Shown: one piece after another, positions 48,580 to 55,698 of the stretch
Position numbering within the stretch: position 1 is the first letter of the stretch
Layout of the letters: every line of letters begins with the position of its first letter
The notes under the pieces: model-generated
Databases searched by the model: none
Seen by the model: the letters and a program-made list of their open reading frames with translations, nothing else
What the model was told of the DNA's origin: nothing
Position numbers and translations under genes: made by a program
Assembly (NCBI RefSeq): GCF_036324365.1
Contig: NZ_CP137080.1
Coordinates: 2,232,001-2,296,000, forward strand
From: Microbacterium limosum
GTDB taxonomy: Bacteria > Actinomycetota > Actinomycetes > Actinomycetales > Microbacteriaceae
Direction: 5' to 3'
DNA: 64,000 nt

Positions 48580-50088
48580 ATGACACCCGCCGCCTCGTCG
48601 CTGCGCGACGAGGCACCCCCTTCGCTCGATCTCGATCCCGAAGATCTCCTCCGGGAGATATCCCGACGCGCCCTCGAATACTGGTTCCGCGTGCCCCCCG
48701 AACGCCTCCATCGCGCGCTTCGGCGAGTGGATCCGGAGCTGATCGCGCAGAACCGGGCAGCGCTGGTGCTGTACTTCGCCACGCGGGGCGAGGGAGCGGA
48801 CGACCTCCCGTGGATCACCCCGCCGGACGCACCGCCGGTCCCGGAGTCGCTGCGGGACATCGTCGAGGTGTTCCGGCTGCTGGAGTCGGGGCGGCCGGCC
48901 GCCGCCGCGCGGCTGATGGATCGCGCGTACGCGCACCTGCTCGCCGGAACCGCGGATACGCACCGCACTCGCGACGGCGGTTGGACCGCCGCGGTCGCGC
49001 TGCACACGGGGACAACCCGCGCCCTCGCGGGCGACTTCGGCGCCGCAGCGGCGGACCTCGCCCGTGCGGGCGTCTGGCATGTCCCCGACACCCTCATGTG
49101 CGTGCCCCGCGACGCCCACGCGATGCTCGCCCTCGTGCACGCGCTCGTCGGCGACTACCGAATCGCCGCATGGGCGCTCCGCTCCCTCGAGCGAATGACG
49201 CCGAGCGACTCGTGGCTCGAACCGGAGATCGACGCGACGGCACGCATCGCCGAGGCGTCGCTCACCGAGCCCTCTGCGCGACCGGCGGCATCCGACGACT
49301 TCTCCCTCGCAGCCTTCGTCCTCGACACCCACCCCGCAGGGGTGTACCGAGGGCGATGGCCGTTTCTCGTGTGGCAGGTCACGCGAAGCCTGCTGAGGCA
49401 GGAGCGCATCAGCGACGCCGAGACGCAGATCGAGCAGTTCCGGCGTGCGCGCCTGCCGGGCTGCGACGGCGACGGCCTCCCCCGCTCGGTGCTGCCCTGC
49501 ACGGCCGCGACCGTCGCGTGCCTCCGGGAAGACGATGCCGCCGCGTGGCGCCTCCTCGCGGAGGCCGACCCGGATTGCGACCTGACGATCACCACCACCG
49601 CGACGACGGCGTTGCAGTTCGGCCGCTACGAACAGGCCCGCGCCGCCGCAGAGCGCCTCCTGGACCGGTGCGGCGAGCTTCGGGGCTCCCGGATCGCCGC
49701 GATCGGAGTGCTCGCCGCGGCTGCCCTGCGCGACGGCGACCGCGCGGGTGCGGAGGCGCTGCTGCGGCCGCTCGCCTTCGAGTCCCGCCCGCTCGCACGG
49801 TCGGAAGAGCCGTGGCTGCCATCCGATGTGCGGGAGCTGCTCGGCGAGATGGAGTCGGAATCTCGCCGCCCCGCCGCGACGCCCTCTCCCCCCGCGGGGC
49901 TCACTCGCGGAGACCTCGAGATCCTCGCCCTGCTCGACTCCCCGCTCTCTCGCCAGGAGATCGCCGATCGCCTGTTCGTCTCGCTCAACACGGTGAAGTC
50001 CCGCATCGCCGGCGTCTATCGCAAGCTCGGTGTCGCCTCCAGAGGGGATGCCGTCGCCGCCGCCCGGGTCCGGGGGGTCCTCGGGTAG
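48580..50088 (+). CDS. LuxR-type transcriptional regulator with a helical-repeat N-terminus
   Basis: A 502-aa protein. The first 420 residues are Ala/Leu-rich alpha-helical hairpins resembling the TPR-like arm of MalT/LAL regulators, but without the upstream NACHT-type ATPase (no P-loop seen). The C-terminal LuxR helix-turn-helix reads LTRGDLEILALLDSPLSRQ, EIADRLFVSLNTVKSRIAGV and YRKLGVASRGDAVAAAR. ATG 48580 is used; GTG 48529 in the same frame is possible. It is probably a DNA-binding regulator whose helical domain senses a ligand or partner. Targets are unknown; the Wzc-like gene follows at 50257. Confidence 0.85.
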   Translation: MTPAASSLRDEAPPSLDLDPEDLLREISRRALEYWFRVPPERLHRALRRVDPELIAQNRAALVLYFATRGEGADDLPWITPPDAPPVPESLRDIVEVFRLLESGRPAAAARLMDRAYAHLLAGTADTHRTRDGGWTAAVALHTGTTRALAGDFGAAAADLARAGVWHVPDTLMCVPRDAHAMLALVHALVGDYRIAAWALRSLERMTPSDSWLEPEIDATARIAEASLTEPSARPAASDDFSLAAFVLDTHPAGVYRGRWPFLVWQVTRSLLRQERISDAETQIEQFRRARLPGCDGDGLPRSVLPCTAATVACLREDDAAAWRLLAEADPDCDLTITTTATTALQFGRYEQARAAAERLLDRCGELRGSRIAAIGVLAAAALRDGDRAGAEALLRPLAFESRPLARSEEPWLPSDVRELLGEMESESRRPAATPSPPAGLTRGDLEILALLDSPLSRQEIADRLFVSLNTVKSRIAGVYRKLGVASRGDAVAAARVRGVLG

Positions 50089-50256
50089 GGAGGGCATCGG
50101 CGAGCGACCGACCCTCGATGCTGCCACCGCCCCCAAACACCCGTGTGGCAGGATAGGCGCGGGGGGTCAGGGGAGCCCCGTCTCCCCGACGCCAAGCGGC
50201 CGCACAGCACAGTCCCCATCCCGCGCGCCGTACGACGCCGAGAGGACCCCAGCCCC

Positions 50257-51759
50257 GTGGAGCTCAGCGACTACATCCGTATCCTGCGAAAGAACTGGCT
50301 CGTGATCGTCGCGCTGACGCTCGTGGGCATCGGCTCCGCAGCGGCGTACAGCCTCACGCGCGAACCGCAGTACGAGGCCACCAGCCAGGTCTTCGTCTCG
50401 AGCCAGGCGGGCTCCACCGTCGCCGAGCTGCAGCAGGGGAACACGTTCACACAGGCGCGCGTGACGACCTACGTCAACCTCGTGACGACGCCCATCATCC
50501 TGAACCCGGTCATCTCGGACCTCGGCCTGGAGAACATCAGCGCCAACGGCCTCGCCGAGAAGGTGAGCGCATCGAGCCCCCTGAACACGACGATCATCTC
50601 GATCACGGTCACCGACCCGAGCGCCGCGGAGGCGGCCCGCCTGGCGAACGCCGTCGCGGCGAGCCTCACCGAACAGGTCGAAGACCTCGAGACCCTGCCC
50701 GACTCGGACGCGAGCCCCATCAAGCTCACCCTCGTGAAGGATGCCGACGCGCCCTTCGTGCCCGTCAGCCCCAACGTGCCGCTCAACCTCGCCCTCGGCG
50801 CCCTCGTCGGCCTCGCCCTCGGCGTCGGATTCGCCGTCCTCCGCACCGTGCTCGACACCCGCATCCGCTCCACCCGCGATGTGGAGGCGATCACCGAACG
50901 CCCGATCATCGGCGCGATCCCCTTCGACCCGCGTGCGAAGGAACGGCCGATCATCCTCAAGGAAGACCCGACCAACCCCCGCAGCGAGGCGTTCCGGGCG
51001 CTGCGCACGAACCTCCAGTTTCTCGACATGGACGGCGGTCACAGCTTCGTCATCACCTCGAGCATGCCGAGCGAGGGCAAGTCGACGACCGCCGTCAACC
51101 TCGCGATCGCGCTCGCGGACGCGGGCAAGCGCGTCGTGCTCGTCGACGCCGACCTGCGCAAGCCGAAGGTGCACGAGTACCTGGGTGTCGAGGGCGGCGT
51201 GGGGCTCACCGACGTGCTCATCGGCCGCGTGCACCTCACCGACGTCCTCCAGCAGTGGGGCTCGCGCAGCCTCTACGTCCTGCCCGCGGGCAAGATCCCC
51301 CCGAACCCGAGCGAGCTGCTGGGGTCGGCGCAGATGCACGCACTGCTCGAAGCCTTCTCGCGAGATGTCGACGTCGTCATCCTCGACGCTCCCCCACTGC
51401 TGCCCGTGACGGATGCCGCGGTGCTCGCCAAGCGCACCAGTGGCGCCATCGTCGTCGTCGCGGCCGGCGACACCAGTCGTCACCAGCTCGAGGGCGCCAT
51501 CGACGCGCTCGAGACGGTGGACGCGAAGGTGGCCGGCATCGTGCTCACCATGGTTCCCACACGTGGACCGGATGCCTACGGCTACGGGTACGGGTACGGG
51601 TACGGCGGTTACGGCTACGGGGGCCACGCCCCCGAGTCCCCGAAGCCGAAGCCGGCGAAGGCATCGACGCGCAGGGCGCGCCGCTCGGCGGAGACGGCGC
51701 CGGAACAGGTCCGCACGGGCGCGCCGAAGGGCAGCGCCTCGATCGACGATCTGCTCTAG
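50257..51759 (+). CDS. Wzc-like polysaccharide co-polymerase with bacterial tyrosine kinase domain
   Basis: A 500-aa protein. The Wzz domain starts ELSDYIRILRKNWLVIVAL with helices at residues 13-33 and 176-197. The kinase domain has Walker A SSMPSEGKSTTAVNL (about 269-281), Walker A' VVLVDADLRKP and Walker B VVILDAPPLLPVTDA. After it comes a Tyr/Gly tract, YGYGYGYGYGGYGYGG, the likely autophosphorylation cluster, then a basic tail. BY-kinases cycle phosphorylation with a Wzb phosphatase to control exopolysaccharide chain length. No glycosyltransferases are adjacent, and flippase and pyruvyl transferase remnants at 45221 suggest the rest of an EPS locus has been lost or lies elsewhere. Confidence 0.92.
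   Translation: MELSDYIRILRKNWLVIVALTLVGIGSAAAYSLTREPQYEATSQVFVSSQAGSTVAELQQGNTFTQARVTTYVNLVTTPIILNPVISDLGLENISANGLAEKVSASSPLNTTIISITVTDPSAAEAARLANAVAASLTEQVEDLETLPDSDASPIKLTLVKDADAPFVPVSPNVPLNLALGALVGLALGVGFAVLRTVLDTRIRSTRDVEAITERPIIGAIPFDPRAKERPIILKEDPTNPRSEAFRALRTNLQFLDMDGGHSFVITSSMPSEGKSTTAVNLAIALADAGKRVVLVDADLRKPKVHEYLGVEGGVGLTDVLIGRVHLTDVLQQWGSRSLYVLPAGKIPPNPSELLGSAQMHALLEAFSRDVDVVILDAPPLLPVTDAAVLAKRTSGAIVVVAAGDTSRHQLEGAIDALETVDAKVAGIVLTMVPTRGPDAYGYGYGYGYGGYGYGGHAPESPKPKPAKASTRRARRSAETAPEQVRTGAPKGSASIDDLL
51577..51620 (+). repeat. TACGGG hexanucleotide tandem repeat coding for Gly-Tyr
   Basis: About seven imperfect units of TACGGN within the Wzc-like gene. Loss or gain of a unit would keep the frame and change the number of phosphorylatable tyrosines. 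Confidence 0.7.
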
Positions 51760-51764
51760 CCACG

Positions 51765-52643
51765 ATGACCCGCTACCGCTCCCGCCGCAGGGCGCGCACC
51801 GGCGCGGCCCAGTGGATCGGTGTCGCGATCGTCGCGGCGCTGGCCGTCGTCGTCCTGGTGCTCGCGCTCGTCGCGCTCGATCGGGGAACGGGCGACGAGC
51901 ACCCCGAGGGAACGGCCTCGACGCCCATCGATGCAGAGCCGTCGCCGAGCGGCGAGCCTTCGGCGGAGCCCACCCCGACCGCGACGCCGCTCGAGCCCGT
52001 CGAGCGCGCGCAGGAGCGGTTCCTCGCCGAGGGGAGCGAGGGCGTCCTCTGGCGCGCCGTCGCGGGTTCCTGCACCGAGGGCATCGCCCCCGTGATCGAA
52101 CGCTCGACCGACGGCGGACTGACCTGGAACGACGTCACCCCGCTCTACCGCGACATCCGGCAGGTGGCGGCGCTCTCTCCGCTCGCCGGTACGCAGGCCG
52201 AGGTCGTCGCCTCGCTCGGCGACGACTGCGAGACCCAGCTGATGCGCACGTTCACCCAGGGACGGTTCTGGGAGCCGTACCCCGACGAGCTGGCCGCCGC
52301 GAGCTACATCGAGCCCGCGGATGCCGCGACGGTCGTGCTCGGGGGCGAGCCCGTCGCCGCCCCGTGCGCGCAGGCTCGCAGCCTCGCCGCGCAGGAGGGC
52401 ACCGCCGCCCTCGTGTGCGACGCCGAGGTGTTCACGTGGGACGGCGCCGACTGGGCGGCGGCGGGGATCGCGGATGCCGTGGCCGTCACCCTCGCCGACT
52501 CCGTACCGGTGGCCGTCACGCGCGCCCCGGGCTGCGGGGGCCTGCAGGTGGGCTCGACGTGCACACCGGCCGACCCCGCCGCCCCCACCGCGGCATCCGC
52601 CTCGCTGCTGTGGAACGCCGACGCGCTCATCCCGCTCGGCTAG
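51765..52643 (+). CDS. Membrane-anchored extracytoplasmic protein of unknown function
   Basis: A 292-aa protein with one N-terminal helix (about residues 18-40), a Thr/Pro/Glu-rich linker (SPSGEPSAEPTPTATPLEP) and an extracytoplasmic domain containing IERSTDGGLTWNDVTPLYRD, a segment like the Asp-box of BNR/sialidase-type beta-propellers, and six Cys that could form disulfides. It starts 5 bases after the Wzc-like gene, so the two are co-transcribed and probably act together at the cell surface. No enzyme motif is recognised. The last 17 bases overlap the convergent DUF4383-like gene. Confidence 0.72.
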   Translation: MTRYRSRRRARTGAAQWIGVAIVAALAVVVLVLALVALDRGTGDEHPEGTASTPIDAEPSPSGEPSAEPTPTATPLEPVERAQERFLAEGSEGVLWRAVAGSCTEGIAPVIERSTDGGLTWNDVTPLYRDIRQVAALSPLAGTQAEVVASLGDDCETQLMRTFTQGRFWEPYPDELAAASYIEPADAATVVLGGEPVAAPCAQARSLAAQEGTAALVCDAEVFTWDGADWAAAGIADAVAVTLADSVPVAVTRAPGCGGLQVGSTCTPADPAAPTAASASLLWNADALIPLG

Positions 52644-52935
52644 GACGCCGAGAGGCCCCGAAACACGCCAGGCCGTACACCTCACGGTCCATGAACCACG
52701 TCAACGCCGAGAGCAGGTAGGTCGTAGCGACGATCCCGAGGATCAGGTTGCGCACCATTCGGTTCACACCGGCGAAACCGGCGATGCACAGCAGCACGCC
52801 GTGCACCAGTCGGCTGATGTCGAGGGCGAGGTCGACGGTGACGACGCCGAAGAGATGACCGTCGACGAAGAAGCCGACGATGCTCAGCGCCAGCAGTACG
52901 AGCCCGAGGATGCGAGCGAACCAGACAGCGACCAC
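52627..52935 (-). CDS. DUF4383-like small membrane protein
   Basis: A 102-aa protein with three hydrophobic segments; FARILGLVLLALSIVGFF and SRLVHGVLLCIAGFAGVNR fit the DUF4383 pattern. GTG 52935 has AAAGGAG five to six bases upstream. Its end overlaps the preceding plus-strand gene tail to tail. Downstream of CDGSH in the same direction, but a long hairpin at 52982-53033 lies between. Function unknown. Confidence 0.65.
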   Translation of the reverse strand: MVAVWFARILGLVLLALSIVGFFVDGHLFGVVTVDLALDISRLVHGVLLCIAGFAGVNRMVRNLILGIVATTYLLSALTWFMDREVYGLACFGASRRPSRAG

Positions 52936-52981
52936 AGAATCTCCTTTCGCCCTGGGCAAGGAGTGATGCGCACGAGGATCT

Positions 52982-53033
52982 CGTCGCCGCGTGAGGACAT
53001 CCCCCAAGATGAAGTCCTCACGCGGCGGCGACG
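52982..53033. repeat. Hairpin with 17-bp arms between the CDGSH and DUF4383-like genes
   Basis: CGTCGCCGCGTGAGGAC (52982-52998) pairs with GTCCTCACGCGGCGGCGACG (53014-53033), allowing a 3-base bulge, around a 15-base loop. It may be the terminator of the minus-strand diiron-enzyme/CDGSH operon, lying 37 bases after its last stop. Confidence 0.6.
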
Positions 53034-53069
53034 TCCTCGCCCGGCCACGCACCGCTTGCGGGGCCGGAG

Positions 53070-53273
53070 TCAGCCTCGGAAACCCACGATCTTGTGCGTG
53101 CCGTCGCACCAGGGCTTGATGGCGGAGGCACCGCACCGGCACAGAGCCGACGTGGCCCGCCTCGTGACGATGCGGTTTCCGCTTTCGTCGACGACCTCCA
53201 CGGTGCCCCGGATGATGAAGGGGCCGTCGGGGTAGGCCTCGATCGATGGGGGCCGCTCAGACGGTGTGCACAT
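53070..53273 (-). CDS. CDGSH iron-sulfur domain protein
   Basis: A 67-aa protein with a single CDGSH-type zinc-finger-like 2Fe-2S motif, CRCGASAIKPWCDGTHK, near the C-terminus: three Cys and one His (C-x-C...C...H) as ligands, with Thr in place of the Ser of CDGSH. The N-terminal half holds GPFIIRGTVEVVDESGN. ATG 53273 has AGGAGA five bases upstream. It lies 66 bases after the haem-oxygenase-fold enzyme and could be its electron or cluster donor; that pairing is inferred from context. Confidence 0.92.
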   Translation of the reverse strand: MCTPSERPPSIEAYPDGPFIIRGTVEVVDESGNRIVTRRATSALCRCGASAIKPWCDGTHKIVGFRG

Positions 53274-53339
53274 GCATGTCTCCTGTCGATCCGGCCCGAT
53301 CGTGCGCCGGCGGGCCCAGGCGGCGAGCACCCCGGGCGG

Positions 53340-54446
53340 TCACGGCACGAGGGGCTCGCGCAAGGACGACCGCCCCTCCTCGAACGCGCTCAACATGTCG
53401 TCCGCGCCCCACTCGTCGACGGTGAGACAGGCGGCCGCGCCGAAGAGGATGTCGGGGAGGAGCGCCGGGTCCTGCTCGGCGAGCGAGCCGGCGAGATCGC
53501 GTCCGGCGATCTGCTCGTGCACGGCGTCGGCCTCGACATGCTCGTCGAAGTACTCCGTCACATCGGGACCGAAGCCGAGGCGCCGGAAGCCGTCGCCGTA
53601 GGAGCGGTTCGGCAGTGACGACGTCATCTCGAACGCCGCGAGGTGCCCGACGATCGCCCCGAGCAGGCGGCGGTTCAGGCCGAACATCGACATCATGTTC
53701 AGCGACGCGAGCGTCGTGGCGGGGATGTGGTCGAGATAGGCGCCGTAGCGATCGTCGATGCCGGCACCGCGCAGCGTCCGCGCGAAGATCGCCGCGTGCA
53801 TCCGGACGGGGTCGCCGCCGCCGTACTCATCGGCCTGGCTCTCCACGAGCGCCACCTTGGGCACGCCGCGCAGTCGAGGGATCGCCCACGAGTGCGGGTC
53901 GGCCTCGCGAAGCGTGTACACGCTGCGATGGATGAGGAACTCCCGCACCTGCGCGATCGTCGCCTTCTTCGCGACGAAGCGCGACAGGCTCGGCCCCGGG
54001 GTCGGGGCGGTGAGCGCGAAGAGCGCGGCTGCCACGGCTTCCCTCGTCGGCTCCGGAGCCTCGGGGACCTCCACGCGCTCGCGCAGATCGCCCTCGAACC
54101 GTCGCTCGAGCACACCCCGCGCGGCGATGATGCCGAGGTCCCACTCGTGGCGCGCGTCGATGTCCGGGAGGGACCCGTAGTGACTGGCGTACAGCAGGAA
54201 CAGCGAGAGCTGGGCATCCTCGTCACGGGCGAGGTCGTCCGGCTCGTGGGCCGCGCGCTCGGCCACCGCGACGAGGTGTTCGCTCGACGGCGCCGCGACG
54301 CGGGAGGTCAGCGTCTCCAGGAGGAGGGCGCTGAGAGGACCGCGAGGCGCCGGCAGCGCAGCGCCTGGGCGGGGGCCGTCGAAGCGCGCGACGAATCCCG
54401 CGGGGGGCGAGGGTGCATCGGTGGGCGCGATATCTAGGGCGCTCAT
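53340..54446 (-). CDS. Haem-oxygenase-like diiron (iron-containing redox) enzyme
   Basis: A 368-aa all-helical protein of the iron-containing redox enzyme family. Likely metal ligands are seen in two helices: ALVESQADEYGGGDPVRMHA (Glu202, Asp206 or Glu207, His217) and YFDEHVEADAVHEQI (Asp301/Glu302/His303, Asp307, His310), the pattern of haem-oxygenase-like diiron oxidases such as UndA and SznF. The reaction of this branch is unknown. The ATG start overlaps, as ATGA, the stop of a 23-codon ORF with a strong ribosome binding site, so translation is coupled to it. A CDGSH protein follows. Confidence 0.85.
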   Translation of the reverse strand: MSALDIAPTDAPSPPAGFVARFDGPRPGAALPAPRGPLSALLLETLTSRVAAPSSEHLVAVAERAAHEPDDLARDEDAQLSLFLLYASHYGSLPDIDARHEWDLGIIAARGVLERRFEGDLRERVEVPEAPEPTREAVAAALFALTAPTPGPSLSRFVAKKATIAQVREFLIHRSVYTLREADPHSWAIPRLRGVPKVALVESQADEYGGGDPVRMHAAIFARTLRGAGIDDRYGAYLDHIPATTLASLNMMSMFGLNRRLLGAIVGHLAAFEMTSSLPNRSYGDGFRRLGFGPDVTEYFDEHVEADAVHEQIAGRDLAGSLAEQDPALLPDILFGAAACLTVDEWGADDMLSAFEEGRSSLREPLVP

Positions 54447-54514
54447 GCGTTGCGCCTGTAGGGCGCGAGGTCCTTGCGCACGCGCGCGATAAGGGGCGAA
54501 AGGTGGTCGTTCAT
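54443..54514 (-). CDS. 23-aa small ORF coupled to the diiron enzyme
   Basis: ATG 54514 is preceded by GGAGG with six bases spacing, better than the enzyme's own start. The peptide is MNDHLSPLIARVRKDLAPYR plus RNA at the end; it is basic, with one possible amphipathic helix. Its TGA overlaps the next ATG. It may be a leader for coupling, a regulatory peptide, or a substrate of the enzyme. There is no homology evidence that I can offer. Confidence 0.5.
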   Translation of the reverse strand: MNDHLSPLIARVRKDLAPYRRNA

Positions 54515-54639
54515 GGGGTTCCTCCGGAAGTGTGCTCCCCGAAGCTGGGCGCGTGCTTCCGTCTCCGGACGGGGGTTGACCTCACGCGCTCGGCACGATA
54601 TCGGCGTTCGCCGGGAATCGCACGGACAGCACCGCCCGC

Positions 54640-54831
54640 TCACCCCACGGGGTCGGCGGGGATGGGCACCAGAGCGATGGGAATGCCCCCGCCTACCCAG
54701 ATGTACGCGTCCCGACGGGTCCCCTCGCCATTGTTCACGAGGAGCCAGCCGCCCTCTCGCTGGGCCGCCGCGATCTCCTCCTGAACCTCTGCGAGTTCTC
54801 GATTCGAGATCGTGTACGGTGGTGCGCTCAT
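54640..54831 (-). CDS. Small hypothetical protein
   Basis: A 63-aa frame with SNRELAEVQEEIAAAQREGG, WLLVNNGEGTRRDAYIW and GIPIALVPIPADP; the lower G+C wobble and the regular composition look coding. ATG 54831 falls inside the end of the truncated DUF7882-like gene in another frame, with only a weak CGGGA upstream, so the real N-terminus may have been lost at a deletion junction. Function unknown. Confidence 0.45.
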   Translation of the reverse strand: MSAPPYTISNRELAEVQEEIAAAQREGGWLLVNNGEGTRRDAYIWVGGGIPIALVPIPADPVG

Positions 54832-54973
54832 TCCCGATGCTCGTGTCGTCCTGCCAGCTGAAATGGAACGACTCGCCCCGCCGCACCTTCGCCCGGATGA
54901 CCTTGTGCAGATGAGCGAGCGCTCGGCCGTCGAAGTCCGCCTTGATGCGCGGCTCGTACAGGAACTTTCCCAT
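54817..54973 (-). pseudogene. Truncated DUF7882-like gene
   Basis: ATG 54973 has AAGGGGG four bases upstream and gives MGKFLYEPRIKADFDGRALA, then KVRRGESFHFSWQDDTSIGN and ERTTV, the N-terminal half of the small DUF7882-type proteins of Microbacteriaceae. After ERTTV the expected continuation is missing; the frame stays open but reads Arg/Gly-rich non-coding-like sequence. About half of the usual 95-100 residues are lost. Family assignment is from memory of the N-terminal pattern. Confidence 0.45.
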
Positions 54974-55057
54974 TACACCCCCTTCCGCCGTGGCGCCGGA
55001 TCCGCACCGAGACGGACTGATCGGGAATGCCCGTGGGGCTCCGGCGTTCACTCCCCC

Positions 55058-55693
55058 ATGAGCACCGTCGGAATCATCGGAGCAGGCAACATCGGATCGA
55101 CCCTCGCCCGGGGGCTCGTCGACCGCGGCTACGACGTCGTGATCAGCAACTCCCGCGAGCCGGAGACGCTGCAGCATCTCGTCGCCGAGCTCGGACCCCG
55201 CGCACGCGCCGCGACCGTCGCAGACGCGGCCGCCGCGGGCGACTGGGCGATCGTGACCGTGCCGCTCGGCGCGATCTACGCGATCCCGGCCGGGCCGCTT
55301 GCGGGCAAGATCGTCGTCGACACCAACAACTACTACTGGGAGCGCGACGGCCACATCGCCGAGCTCGACGAGAAGACGACCACGACGTCCGAGATGTTGC
55401 AGCGGCGTCTGCCGGACTCCACGGTCGTCAAGGGCTTCAACCACATCATGTCGTCTCAGATCCTCACCGACGGCGCGGCGCCGGGCACCCCGGGCCGCCG
55501 GGCCCTCGCGACGGCGAGCGATTCCGCCGCGGGCGTCGACTTCGTCACGCGTCTCTACGAGGCCTTCGGCTTCGACACCGTCAACGTGGGCCCGCTGTCC
55601 GAGAGCTGGCGCGTCGAGCGCGACCAGCCGGCGTACGTCGTCCGCCAGACCGCGACGGAGCTGCAGGAGAACCTCGCCCGCGCACAGCGCTGA
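55058..55693 (+). CDS. NADPH:F420 reductase-like NAD(P)-binding oxidoreductase
   Basis: A 211-aa Rossmann protein starting STVGIIGAGNIGSTLARGLV with the dinucleotide loop GAGNIG, followed by SNSREPETLQ, WAIVTVPLGAIYAIPAGPL, VVDTNNYYWERDG and VVKGFNHIMSSQI. The layout matches F420-dependent NADP reductase (hydride transfer between F420H2 and NADP). An LLM-family gene that may use F420 is nearby at 57354. The ATG start has no strong ribosome binding site. Some members of the family act on other substrates, so the assignment is moderate. Confidence 0.78.
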   Translation: MSTVGIIGAGNIGSTLARGLVDRGYDVVISNSREPETLQHLVAELGPRARAATVADAAAAGDWAIVTVPLGAIYAIPAGPLAGKIVVDTNNYYWERDGHIAELDEKTTTTSEMLQRRLPDSTVVKGFNHIMSSQILTDGAAPGTPGRRALATASDSAAGVDFVTRLYEAFGFDTVNVGPLSESWRVERDQPAYVVRQTATELQENLARAQR

Positions 55694-55698
55694 CCCGC

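Noticed and set aside
40737..54446. A genomic island or prophage in the accessory-looking region
   Set aside because: No integrase, transposase, phage gene, tRNA or attachment repeat is present, and base composition and the GGATGCC word do not change.
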